DNA from: an uncultured Prevotella sp.
GTDB lineage: Bacteria; Bacteroidota; Bacteroidia; Bacteroidales; Bacteroidaceae
Direction: 5' to 3'
DNA: 15,864 nucleotides
Assembly (NCBI GenBank): GCA_946999045.1
Contig: CAMQBR010000045.1
Span: forward strand, 1 to 15,864
Shown: positions 7,455 through 14,147 of the stretch, piece by piece
Numbering within the stretch: position 1 is the stretch's first letter
Layout: every line of letters begins with the position of its first letter
Notes under the pieces: model-generated
What the model was told of the DNA's origin: nothing
Databases searched by the model: none
The model's input: only the letters and a program-made list of their open reading frames with translations
Translations under genes and position numbers: made by a program

Positions 7455-8120
7455 TTACCTGTAAATAAAGTAACTTCCACCATCTGATTGGGTATAGCGT
7501 TGCAGTAGGGTTTGAATGTATTCTGCATTGGTACGAACATTCTGTTCGTTGCCATCGTAACCATTGATGAGTACAACAAGGTGAGTGGTGTTGAGCGTTA
7601 TCTTGGTTCGCTCGTTATCAGATGTAGGCGTGCCCACACCTCCTATGGCATCACGATATATAGGTAAACCAGCTATGTTGATGATGCCACGACCAATTCC
7701 TTTGTAGGGTTCGCCCTCTTTCCCAATACCTAAGGTTAAAGTGTCGCCTTTAAATAAGTCGGCATCAAAGCCACCTATGCTGTATCCGTAGGCAATACTT
7801 GCCAAATTAATAAGGTCTACGAGTGTATCTATCTGATACAAGTCTTTGCCTTGTAGTATACGACGAAGCAATGCTTCGGCTGCAGGACGATATCTAGAGG
7901 GGTCTTTTCCACACAGTCGGTAAACTTTTCTGGTAGACTGTATGGCACTCATTTCTTTAAGTGTCTGGATGGTTAACTCCTTTTTATATTTTTTGCCTAA
8001 TGCCTTTAGCTCCTTCCACAATGTTTCACAATAGGATGTGTTTTTTACTTGGGCTTCTACGCATGCACCTACAAAAACAGGGCATACTTGTTGTATTTCT
8101 TTTGAAACGATTATCTTCAT
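7455..8120 (-). CDS. Stand-alone B3/B4 tRNA-binding/editing-like domain protein
   Basis: This 221-aa protein is essentially a free B3/B4 domain, the fold that edits mischarged Tyr-tRNA(Phe) inside the PheRS beta subunit (PheT). Characteristic stretches are DPSRYRPAAEALLRR (about residues 73-87), LYQIDTLVDLINLASI, YGYSIGGFDADLFKGD and YRDAIGGVGTPTSDNERTKI near the C-terminus. No other domain is present, so a function in trans-editing or amino-acid/tRNA recognition is inferred from the family. It is transcribed away from the DNA ligase gene. A TACCTTTG -7 box ends only 5 nt before the ATG, which would give a leaderless or near-leaderless transcript. Confidence 0.82.
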   Translation of the reverse strand: MKIIVSKEIQQVCPVFVGACVEAQVKNTSYCETLWKELKALGKKYKKELTIQTLKEMSAIQSTRKVYRLCGKDPSRYRPAAEALLRRILQGKDLYQIDTLVDLINLASIAYGYSIGGFDADLFKGDTLTLGIGKEGEPYKGIGRGIINIAGLPIYRDAIGGVGTPTSDNERTKITLNTTHLVVLINGYDGNEQNVRTNAEYIQTLLQRYTQSDGGSYFIYR

Positions 8121-8125
8121 ATGGG

Positions 8126-8133
8126 CAAAGGTA
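8126..8133 (-). promoter_or_regulatory. -7 box TACCTTTG for the B3/B4 gene
   Basis: On the minus strand TACCTTTG (8133-8126) is followed by CCCAT and then the ATG at 8120. Initiation 5-7 nt after the box falls on or next to the start codon, predicting an mRNA with almost no leader. Confidence 0.5.
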
Positions 8134-8146
8134 CAAATTATTTTGT

Positions 8147-8154
8147 TATCTTTG
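8147..8154 (+). promoter_or_regulatory. -7 box TATCTTTG upstream of the DNA ligase gene
   Basis: This box matches TAnnTTTG on the plus strand and is divergent from the B3/B4 box 13 bp away. It predicts a start near 8160 and a leader of about 130 nt containing the AACTTGT repeats. There is no clear -33 element. Confidence 0.4.
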
Positions 8155-8232
8155 CGAGAAAATGGAATGATTAGTTGACGAGTTGAGCAGTTAATAGTTT
8201 ATAGTGTATGAGCAATAATAGGACTATTTAGC

Positions 8233-8269
8233 AACTTGTCAACTTGTAATTAACAAGTTGTTAACTTGT
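8233..8269 (+). repeat. AACTTGT heptamer cluster with inverted repeat
   Basis: AACTTGT occurs at 8233-8239, 8241-8247 and 8263-8269 on the plus strand, and inverted (ACAAGTT) at 8253-8259. CAACTTGT-AATTA-ACAAGTTG (8240-8260) is a perfect 8-bp inverted repeat. It lies in the ligase leader, 22-58 nt before its start codon, so it could be an operator, an mRNA hairpin, or a simple-sequence expansion. Confidence 0.6.
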
Positions 8270-8290
8270 CGATCCGTAAAATAGAAGACA

Positions 8291-10261
8291 ATGGATACTC
8301 AACAAAAAATGCGCAAACTGGTTGATTTACTCAACCGAGCATCAGAAAATTATTATAGTGGTAAGGCGGAATTGATGACCGACTTTGAATGGGATGCAAA
8401 GTTTGATGAACTAAAGCAATTAGAACATCAAACAGGTATTGTGTTGCAAGATAGTCCTACGGTTCATGTATCTACTGGCATTATGAGCGGTCAGAAAGAA
8501 AAACATGAGTTTGCAGCATTATCACTTGCTAAGACTAAACAGCCTGCTGAGTTAGCAAAGTGGGCAGAGCACAAACCTATATGGCTTTCGTGGAAACTGG
8601 ATGGTTTAACGCTCGTGGTAACGTATGATAAGGGTAAACTCTCCAAAATAGTAACCCGAGGAAATGGTCATATTGGTACCAATATCACCCACTTGGCATT
8701 TGCTATCAAGGGTATACCTTTAACGATAGCATACAAAGGACATACCGTGATACGTGGTGAAGCGGTTATCTCGTATAATGATTTTGAAATATTTAATCTT
8801 GAGTCGGATGAGGAATACGCCAATCCTCGTAATTTGGCATCTGGCTCGTTGACTTTAAAAGATGTAGATGAAGTAAAGCGTCGGCACATACAATGGATTC
8901 CGTTTACGTTGGTGTATATTGATGATGATATAAATAGTTGGGGCGAACGTATGAGCTGGTTGCAGCAACAGGGCTTTAATGTGGTAGAACACGAACTAAT
9001 TGTGCAGCCAACCTTACAAAATATAGAAACCGTAATAGCAAAATGGACTAATAAGGTAACGCACAAGGTTAATCCTTTTCCTGTTGATGGGTTGGTAATA
9101 GCTTTTGACGATACAGCCTTTGCTGCAACAGGTAGTGTTACGGGGCATCATGCCACTCGTGCTGGACTGGCTTTTAAGTGGAAGGATGAAACTGCTGAAA
9201 CGAAACTCGACCATATAGAATGGTCATGTGCAGCATCAACCATATCGCCTGTAGCTGTGTTTGAACCAGTAGAACTGGAAGGAACAACCGTTAAGCGTGC
9301 ATCGCTTTGCAACATTAGTGAGTGCCAGCGACTGGGTATTGGTGGTAGGGGTAGTGTACTTTCTGTTATAAAAGCCAATAAAATTATTCCGAAAGTAATC
9401 AAGGTTATCAGTTCTGTTGGAACATTAGATATACCAACCCAATGTCCTGTTTGTAAACATACTACGGAGATTATAGAGAGCGAAAGCAGTGGAACACGCA
9501 CCTTACATTGTACTAATGCTGCTTGTCCTGCAAAGCAATTAAAAAAGTTTGATAGGTTTGTATCTAAAGGTGGTATGGATATTGCTGGTATATCTGAACA
9601 GACATTGGATAAATTTATCAATCTGGGTTGGATACGTACTTACGGCGACATCTATCGATTGTCTTCTTACGCTATACAAATAGCTTCGTTAGAAGGATTC
9701 GGAGAAAAGTCAATGCACAAACTCATGCAGTCAATAGAGAAATCTCGTAGGGTAGAGAATCTACACTTTTTGTATGCTTTGTCTATTCCTCTGTGTGGCG
9801 TTGATGTTTGCAAGCGGTTGTTAGTGGCGCATCCGTTACGAGAACTTATTGCGATAGCAACTACTGCACAGGCATTAGATGTATTTGCACATATCTATGG
9901 AATAGGTTTAGAGAAGTCGGCTTCGTTTGTAACATGGTTTAAGGATGAAGCTAACAAAACTGTAGTTAACGATTTGTTGAATGAAGTACAAATAGAAGAA
10001 TCTGTAAACGAACTACCTCTGGGCGAGAAATGTAAAGGACTTACCTTTGTAGTAACGGGCAATGTTTATCATTATAAGAATCGTGCCGAGCTAAAAGCTT
10101 ACATAGAGAGTCAGGGTGGTAAGGTTACAGGGAGTGTTAGCAAGTCAACCAACTACCTTATCAATAATGATGTTAATTCTACATCTGGTAAAAATAAGAA
10201 AGCAAAAGAGTTAGGTGTTGAGATTATTGCAGAAGATAAATTTTTAGATCGGTTTGGATAA
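8291..10261 (+). CDS. NAD-dependent DNA ligase, divergent LigA-type
   Basis: This enzyme seals nicks in DNA using NAD+ as the adenylate donor. The 656-aa protein has all ligase domains in order: an Ia NMN-binding region (YYSGKAELMTDFEWD, residues 21-35), a nucleotidyltransferase domain with catalytic Lys102 in WKLDG, RGE (155-157), NPRNLASGSL (178-187), VDGLVI (265-270) and the FKWKDE Lys motif (about 295-300), an OB domain, a four-Cys zinc finger (Cys385, 388, 407, 412), helix-hairpin-helix repeats, and a C-terminal BRCT domain (about 580-656). The WKLDG motif and the LSLAKTKQ linker differ from the usual ESKLDG and MLSLDN signatures of housekeeping LigA, so it resembles a second, divergent clade found beside the normal enzyme. 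Whether this genome has a canonical ligA cannot be seen here. Confidence 0.9.
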   Translation: MDTQQKMRKLVDLLNRASENYYSGKAELMTDFEWDAKFDELKQLEHQTGIVLQDSPTVHVSTGIMSGQKEKHEFAALSLAKTKQPAELAKWAEHKPIWLSWKLDGLTLVVTYDKGKLSKIVTRGNGHIGTNITHLAFAIKGIPLTIAYKGHTVIRGEAVISYNDFEIFNLESDEEYANPRNLASGSLTLKDVDEVKRRHIQWIPFTLVYIDDDINSWGERMSWLQQQGFNVVEHELIVQPTLQNIETVIAKWTNKVTHKVNPFPVDGLVIAFDDTAFAATGSVTGHHATRAGLAFKWKDETAETKLDHIEWSCAASTISPVAVFEPVELEGTTVKRASLCNISECQRLGIGGRGSVLSVIKANKIIPKVIKVISSVGTLDIPTQCPVCKHTTEIIESESSGTRTLHCTNAACPAKQLKKFDRFVSKGGMDIAGISEQTLDKFINLGWIRTYGDIYRLSSYAIQIASLEGFGEKSMHKLMQSIEKSRRVENLHFLYALSIPLCGVDVCKRLLVAHPLRELIAIATTAQALDVFAHIYGIGLEKSASFVTWFKDEANKTVVNDLLNEVQIEESVNELPLGEKCKGLTFVVTGNVYHYKNRAELKAYIESQGGKVTGSVSKSTNYLINNDVNSTSGKNKKAKELGVEIIAEDKFLDRFG

Positions 10262-10300
10262 AAAAAACTCACACCCCAGAAGCTTTCCTCCTTACCCTTC

Positions 10301-10316
10301 TTTTTTTGGGGGGGGG
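10301..10316 (+). repeat. Homopolymer tract T7-G9
   Basis: Seven T residues are followed directly by nine G residues in the 78-bp gap between the convergent ligase and DUF5020 genes. No gene is in frame across it. The rest of the gap shows no convincing hairpin. Confidence 0.8.
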
Positions 10317-10339
10317 ATGCTTCAATGGGATTAGTTCTT

Positions 10340-11080
10340 TTAGAATGTCCACTTCGCAGCTACTGTTGGTATTGCGAAGAACTTATTATTTTGTCCCTTA
10401 TTATTAAAAACGAAGTTATTGCTAAGTTCTACTTCTCCACCTAAGCTAAGGTTAACACCATCCATGCCTTTAAGCGCATTGAGGTTTATCCAAAATTGAG
10501 GTTCGGAAAGGATGATTAGTTTACCATTAACGTGAGGATTGTACCAAACATCACAAAAACCATCAAAAGTACATAAGCCTTTGACAAAGTTGATACCCCA
10601 AACCTCTGTTAGTTGCACACTGCTAAACGCCTTTACATTCCAATGAGGATTTCTAAAAAAATGTTTGTACATCAATTGTAATGAAAATGTCTTAGAGAAA
10701 TCTTTGTTGTGCCAGTTCCATGCACCACCCACTAACACAGCGTGTTGAAAACGTGTAGCATTCCATGACTCTTTGTTACTTGTCAGTCCTCCATTATATT
10801 CAGTATGCAATGCCCATTGTTTGTTAGTTGAAATATTAAATTCACGAGATATTTCCCAGTAAGCACCTGCCATACCATCACTTTGTAAATCGAGGTCGGT
10901 AAACATATAAGTGTTTCCCCATTTGTCGGGCTTAAACATCTCTATGGTTGCAGTTGCAGCAGGGCGACTGCTTAATTCGCTCTTCATGTTGTGCCCCCAG
11001 TCATAGTGTAACTGAATGTCTTGAGCAGATGCTAACAAACAAAAGCCTGTGAGTAACAGGGCTATCATTTTTTTTTTCAT
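10340..11080 (-). CDS. DUF5020 family (Tsx-like) outer-membrane protein
   Basis: This 246-aa exported protein has a signal peptide (MKKKMIALLLTGFCLLASAQ, cleavage probably after SA) and a body of alternating aromatic/polar strands ending in an aromatic-terminated strand (AKWTF), typical of an outer-membrane beta-barrel. Segments such as LHYDWGHNM, YMFTDLDLQSDGMAGAYWEISREF and LSEPQFWINLNAL fit the Bacteroidetes DUF5020 family, which resembles the nucleoside channel Tsx. Transport of nucleosides is an inference from that resemblance only. The gene converges with the ligase gene and diverges from trmD. A TACCTTTG -7 box lies 36-44 nt before the start. Confidence 0.78.
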   Translation of the reverse strand: MKKKMIALLLTGFCLLASAQDIQLHYDWGHNMKSELSSRPAATATIEMFKPDKWGNTYMFTDLDLQSDGMAGAYWEISREFNISTNKQWALHTEYNGGLTSNKESWNATRFQHAVLVGGAWNWHNKDFSKTFSLQLMYKHFFRNPHWNVKAFSSVQLTEVWGINFVKGLCTFDGFCDVWYNPHVNGKLIILSEPQFWINLNALKGMDGVNLSLGGEVELSNNFVFNNKGQNNKFFAIPTVAAKWTF

Positions 11081-11116
11081 GCTTTTTTGTTTTTCTTTTT
11101 GAATATTTTTATACTA

Positions 11117-11124
11117 CAAAGGTA
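11117..11124 (-). promoter_or_regulatory. -7 box TACCTTTG for the DUF5020 gene
   Basis: This box matches TAnnTTTG on the minus strand and predicts a leader of about 30 nt. The -33 region is T-rich without a well-placed TTG. Confidence 0.45.
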
Positions 11125-11179
11125 TAAAAAGTTTTCAAAAAAAATAAATAGATAAGACATTATAGTGAAAGATTTTTCT

Positions 11180-11187
11180 TACTTTTG
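11180..11187 (+). promoter_or_regulatory. trmD: -7 box TACTTTTG abutting the trmD start
   Basis: TACTTTTG is followed by CGTT and then ATGATG, so the predicted initiation point coincides with the start codons at 11192/11195. It supports those starts over the upstream GTG at 11165 and predicts a leaderless mRNA. Confidence 0.45.
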
Positions 11188-11191
11188 CGTT

Positions 11192-11866
11192 ATGATGCGG
11201 ATAGATATTGTAACTATATTGCCCGAAATGATAGAGGGTTTTGTTAATGAATCGATATTGGCACGGGCACAAAAGAAAGAACTCGTAGAAATACATTTAC
11301 ACCAGTTGCGTGATTATACTACAGATAAGTGGCGTAGGGTAGATGATTATCCATACGGTGGATTTGCTGGTATGGTGATGCAGTGTGAGCCTATTGACCG
11401 ATGTATATCTGCTTTGAAAGCTGAACGAGATTATGACGATGTGATATTTACTACACCCGATGGAGAACCGTTTACGCAAAAGGTGGCAAACGATCTTTCT
11501 TTGAAGGGTAATATTATTATTCTTTGTGGTCATTACAAAGGTATTGATCACCGTATTCGTGAGCATCTAATTACACGTGAGATAAGTATAGGCGACTATG
11601 TATTGACTGGCGGAGAATTGGCAGCGGCTGTAATGACAGATACCATTGTGCGTCTTATACCTGGTGCTATAGGAGATGAGCAGAGTGCTTTGAGCGATTC
11701 GTTTCAGGATAATATGTTGTCAGCTCCAATCTATACTCGTCCTGCCGATTATAAAGGTTGGAAAGTTCCTGAAATATTATTAAGTGGAAATGAGGCGAAA
11801 ATAAAAAGTTGGGAAATAGAACAAGCACAGGAAAGAACTAAACGATTAAGACCAGACCTTTTGTAA
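11192..11866 (+). CDS. trmD: tRNA (guanine-N1)-methyltransferase
   Basis: This enzyme methylates G37 of tRNAs with S-adenosylmethionine, preventing +1 frameshifting. From ATG 11192 the protein is 224 aa, the usual TrmD length, and begins MMRIDIVTILPEM, which matches the conserved family N-terminus; the ATG at 11195 is equally possible. Signatures include WRRVDDYPYGGFAGMVM, the SAM-binding trefoil knot LCGHYKGIDHRI, and ISIGDYVLTGGELAA, followed by the C-terminal tRNA-binding part (DNMLSAPIYTRPADYKGWKV). It appears monocistronic here, without the ribosomal-protein/rimM partners seen in Proteobacteria. The promoter box lies against the start codon. Confidence 0.95.
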   Translation: MMRIDIVTILPEMIEGFVNESILARAQKKELVEIHLHQLRDYTTDKWRRVDDYPYGGFAGMVMQCEPIDRCISALKAERDYDDVIFTTPDGEPFTQKVANDLSLKGNIIILCGHYKGIDHRIREHLITREISIGDYVLTGGELAAAVMTDTIVRLIPGAIGDEQSALSDSFQDNMLSAPIYTRPADYKGWKVPEILLSGNEAKIKSWEIEQAQERTKRLRPDLL

Positions 11867-11969
11867 TTTATAATTGTATGCAACAGGGAAACGTACACTA
11901 TCTTAAAGGTGAACATAGATTCTTGTGAGCAAATAGGGCGAGTATATATTTATGTGTGAAGCTGGTAAG

Positions 11970-11987
11970 GCGCACATTCTTGTGCGC
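11970..11987. other. Perfect hairpin GCGCACA-TTCT-TGTGCGC
   Basis: A 7-bp GC-rich perfect stem with a four-base loop, about 105 nt past the trmD stop. No T run follows. It may stabilise the trmD mRNA end or be a remnant of an inserted element. Confidence 0.45.
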
Positions 11988-12049
11988 AGACTAAGGGTAT
12001 ATATTCTTTAGCGTGTGGTAGCGAAAGAAGTGTTTGCTTGTAGATTTCT

Positions 12050-12075
12050 CAAAACCTTATGTTAGTTTTGTTTTT
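12050..12075 (+). terminator. Weak terminator-like hairpin plus T5
   Basis: CAAAAC (12050-12055) can pair with GTTTTG (12065-12070) across a 9-base loop and is followed by five T residues. It could end the trmD transcript, but the stem is short and AT-rich. Confidence 0.25.
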
Positions 12076-12125
12076 ATCTCAAAAGATATCTACAAATAAG
12101 AATTGGCTTATACCTAAATTATTAA

Positions 12126-12485
12126 AAATGCAAAGAAAGAAAAATTCCCGTACTACATCCATACAACTTTGGTTGGGCAGGTTTTGTTACGGTTGTTGAT
12201 CCATTGGGACATTCCTTGTCCGAACTGGCAGACGAACCAAAAGGCTTTGAACTAAAGGTGGCTGAATATGTAACCGGACATGGGGCTTTTTGGAATCAAC
12301 CTAAAGAGTGGTTAGACAAAATTGTAACCCAATATAAAAAGGAAAGCGAAATGCTGCCTCCTCCACAACTGTCCATAGCATCATGGATTGCAGCGGGATT
12401 ATGTACAACAGCAATGTATAATCTTGCAACAGGAAAACCTGTGAACTATTTCCCAAAATTCTATCTCTCTTCGCTTTTGCCGTAA
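12126..12485 (+). pseudogene. 5'-truncated remnant of an E1-like (ThiF/MoeB/HesA) adenylyltransferase
   Basis: The frame opens after a TAA at 12123 with no ATG or GTG until deep inside homologous-looking sequence; the first candidate start is a TTG at 12204. Codons from about 12129 read CKERKIPVLHPYNFGWAGFV and continue TVVDPLGHSLSELADE. This resembles the segment of E1-like enzymes after the adenylation site (a cysteine-containing helix, IPLV..., G-x-x-G-x-V-T-V-x-D-P). The ATP-binding Rossmann part that should precede it is absent, so only the last 110-120 residues remain. The C-terminal part (SIASWIAAGLCTTAMYNLAT) looks like an intact domain end. The fragment converges on the LuxR-type gene with 10 nt between stops and marks the left edge of the accessory locus. 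Homology is recognised by pattern, not search. Confidence 0.55.
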
Positions 12486-12495
12486 GTTATTATTT

Positions 12496-13251
12496 TCAGA
12501 AGAGTTTGTTTAAGGTAGCTCTTGAAATAGCTTCGGTGATATTCGCCACGCCTAACTTGTCAAAGGCGTGGCGTTTGTAGAATTTAATGGAGTCTAATGA
12601 GCGGCACATCCTGTCTGCTATTTCCATCATAGTAAGACCCGATGCTGACAGTCTAAGCACCTCTAGTTCCTCTTCTTTGAACGATACTCCTTCGCATTCC
12701 TTCCACTGATGTCCCTCGAAAGAGTATTTCCAATAATTGCGGAGTCCATTCTTGTGAAACTCAACATGCCCTGCTGTTTTATGCGAAGAAAGAGACACGA
12801 CACACATACCAATCCATATCTTGCCTTCATCAGTTAATAGTATAGGAGTAAGCTGATGGTTGATTAGTTTGCTCCTCGTGCCACTCTTCAGATGAAAATG
12901 ATAGGACATAGAGCATTGGTATTTATCAACGTTATCGAAAGTATCAAAGAACTTAAAACCACTGCTGTTTAGTTCAACAAGCATTTTTTGCTCGTCTTCC
13001 GGCACGTGTTCCAAATAAAAGCTATATCCCAATTCCTTCACTTCCTTTGCCGTATGCCCACAAAGAAACAAAGGGTTGTCCGACACATAAAGAAATTCCT
13101 GCCTGTAATAGTCTATCAAGTAAACACTCTGATAGGTAACACGAGCAAAAGCTTCTACGGTTTGCACCAATGTAGAGAGTACATTGGAATCATAGTCAGG
13201 TGCGTTGCGCACGGTGTTCGATGCTATAAAGAAATCTTTTATGTCTGTCAT
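12496..13251 (-). CDS. PAS-LuxR transcriptional regulator
   Basis: This is a predicted ligand- or signal-responsive DNA-binding protein. From ATG 13251 it is 251 aa. Residues about 40-160 form a PAS-like sensory domain (YLIDYYRQEFLYVSDNPLFL, then a second half with KIWIGMCVVSLS). Residues 191-251 are a LuxR/GerE helix-turn-helix (FKEEELEVLRLSASGLTMME, IADRMCRSLDSIKFYKRHAF, then DKLGVANITEA). There is no receiver or histidine-kinase domain. The frame is open for 99 further codons upstream, but that stretch crosses the promoter and the palindromes and is Phe/Cys/His-rich nonsense, so it is rejected. The gene is divergent from the acyltransferase gene across a 189-bp region with two TTACACN4GTGTAA palindromes. 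It is the obvious candidate to bind them, which is an inference. Confidence 0.85.
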   Translation of the reverse strand: MTDIKDFFIASNTVRNAPDYDSNVLSTLVQTVEAFARVTYQSVYLIDYYRQEFLYVSDNPLFLCGHTAKEVKELGYSFYLEHVPEDEQKMLVELNSSGFKFFDTFDNVDKYQCSMSYHFHLKSGTRSKLINHQLTPILLTDEGKIWIGMCVVSLSSHKTAGHVEFHKNGLRNYWKYSFEGHQWKECEGVSFKEEELEVLRLSASGLTMMEIADRMCRSLDSIKFYKRHAFDKLGVANITEAISRATLNKLF

Positions 13252-13291
13252 ATATGCTAAACGTGTTAAGATTCTCTGATATATTTCACCA

Positions 13292-13323
13292 CAAAAGTAC
13301 ATTTTTAATGCGGAATACCGCAA
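13292..13323 (-). promoter_or_regulatory. Promoter of the PAS-LuxR gene with internal inverted repeat
   Basis: On the minus strand TTG (13323-13321), a 21-nt spacer and TACTTTTG (13299-13292) match the consensus. A second palindrome, TGCGG-AATA-CCGCA (13309-13322), fills the spacer and overlaps the -33 element. Palindrome site 1 begins 5 bp beyond the TTG. Confidence 0.55.
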
Positions 13324-13328
13324 AAAGA

Positions 13329-13344
13329 TTACACAAAAGTGTAA
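13329..13344. promoter_or_regulatory. Palindromic operator site 1: TTACACAAAAGTGTAA
   Basis: Perfect 6-bp arms (TTACAC/GTGTAA) with an AAAA centre. This is the upstream member of the first pair, 39 bp from site 2, and lies between the divergent regulator and acyltransferase promoters. Confidence 0.8.
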
Positions 13345-13367
13345 AAAACAAAGAGAGAGATGCCAAA

Positions 13368-13383
13368 TTACACAAAAGTGTAA
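13368..13383. promoter_or_regulatory. Palindromic operator site 2: TTACACAAAAGTGTAA
   Basis: Identical to site 1. It ends 22 bp before the acyltransferase -7 box, so it sits where a -33 element would be approached. No TTG -33 is present there, which suggests activation by the bound protein. Confidence 0.8.
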
Positions 13384-13405
13384 TAGATGATATTCGCATA
13401 AGAAG

Positions 13406-13413
13406 TATTTTTG
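13406..13413 (+). promoter_or_regulatory. -7 box TATTTTTG of the acyltransferase gene
   Basis: This box matches TAnnTTTG, 27 bp before the ATG at 13441, giving a predicted leader of about 20 nt. There is no -33 TTG at proper spacing. Confidence 0.55.
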
Positions 13414-13440
13414 CGTATAAATCAAGAAACAAAAAGCATT

Positions 13441-14070
13441 ATGGAAAAACAGATTGCAACATTTAAGGACTACGCTATCTTCATGGCAGACAAAACGAGT
13501 CTGTTGGAAATAGCACAGTTTGTGGTTAGGGAAAATTACTCCCATCATTTATCTTCATTTACAGAGAAAGAAGTAAATGAAGATATCAAATCAGTGCTTG
13601 AAGAAGAGGAATATCTGTATGATAACAAATCTCATATCTATATTGCAAGGGATTCCTTTGGGAATATAGTTGGCTGCATCAGGAGCTTTCACTGGGATAA
13701 GCACAAGACTCTTCCTATCGAAAAAATATATGGGATAAACCCACTGAATGCTATCCATCGGGAAAGTAAATATAGTTTTTGGCATATAGGGCGTTTTGCC
13801 GTTGCAAAGGATTCGGGAATATCCACATTAACTTTATTCAAGCGGCTAATGGCTTTGGCAGTAAAGCCGATAGTGGAGGACAAGTACAGCTATATGATTG
13901 CAGAGATTGACAGCAAACTATTGAAAGTAATGAAGGTGTTGGGATTTGGTACACGTCAAATCGGAAAATCCATCGAATATCTGACATCGGAGACTGTTCC
14001 TGTATGTTCCAGTAAGAGAGGTATTATGGGCTTCTTTTCCAGATATGGTGAACTTTGCAAGGCTGCATGA
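13441..14070 (+). CDS. LuxI/FeeM-like GNAT acyltransferase (candidate signal synthase)
   Basis: This is a 209-aa GNAT-fold protein. Residues 65-80 (HIYIARDSFGNIVGCI) form the beta-strand hairpin typical of the fold, WHIGRFAVAKD (114-124) matches the RFxV region of N-acyl amino acid and acyl-homoserine-lactone synthases, LTLFKRLMALAV (130-141) is the following helix, KVMKVLGFG (162-170) is the GNAT-type GF turn, and IEYLTSETVPV (178-188) resembles the C-terminal strand of LuxI/FeeM/PEP-CTERM-associated acyltransferases. The acidic residue usual just before the RF motif in LuxI proteins is His115 here. ATG 13441 is chosen because it follows a -7 box at the right distance; the in-frame GTG at 13411 overlaps that box. 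Making an N-acyl signal is inferred from fold and from pairing with a LuxR-type gene. An ordinary acetyltransferase is the alternative. Confidence 0.65.
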   Translation: MEKQIATFKDYAIFMADKTSLLEIAQFVVRENYSHHLSSFTEKEVNEDIKSVLEEEEYLYDNKSHIYIARDSFGNIVGCIRSFHWDKHKTLPIEKIYGINPLNAIHRESKYSFWHIGRFAVAKDSGISTLTLFKRLMALAVKPIVEDKYSYMIAEIDSKLLKVMKVLGFGTRQIGKSIEYLTSETVPVCSSKRGIMGFFSRYGELCKAA

Positions 14071-14086
14071 TTACACTTTTGTGTAA
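14071..14086. promoter_or_regulatory. Palindromic operator site 3: TTACACTTTTGTGTAA
   Basis: The exact reverse complement of the site 1 sequence. It begins immediately after the acyltransferase stop codon, 39 bp before site 4, reproducing the geometry of sites 1 and 2. Confidence 0.8.
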
Positions 14087-14109
14087 TATTTCAGACAACA
14101 AATTCAGAA

Positions 14110-14125
14110 TTACACAAAAGTGTAA
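14110..14125. promoter_or_regulatory. Palindromic operator site 4: TTACACAAAAGTGTAA
   Basis: Identical to sites 1 and 2. It ends exactly 22 bp before the -7 box of the peptide gene, the same spacing as site 2 to the acyltransferase box. Confidence 0.8.
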
Positions 14126-14147
14126 TGATATAATTTGGAGATATAAA

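Noticed and set aside
7453..7466. ATTTAC-CT-GTAAAT palindrome at the end of the B3/B4 gene
   Set aside because: It is a short AT-rich palindrome overlapping the stop codon, with no second copy or terminator features; chance is likely.
11165..11191. GTG start nine codons upstream for trmD
   Set aside because: The extra residues precede the conserved MRIDIVT start and include the -7 box.
13329..13383. CRISPR array or simple tandem repeat
   Set aside because: There are only two palindromes per cluster, with 23-bp spacers, and the same geometry recurs at a second promoter, which fits operators better.
13252..13548. 99-codon upstream extension of the PAS-LuxR gene
   Set aside because: It spans the promoter and both operator palindromes, is rich in Phe, Cys and His like a non-coding translation, and overlaps the acyltransferase gene on the other strand.
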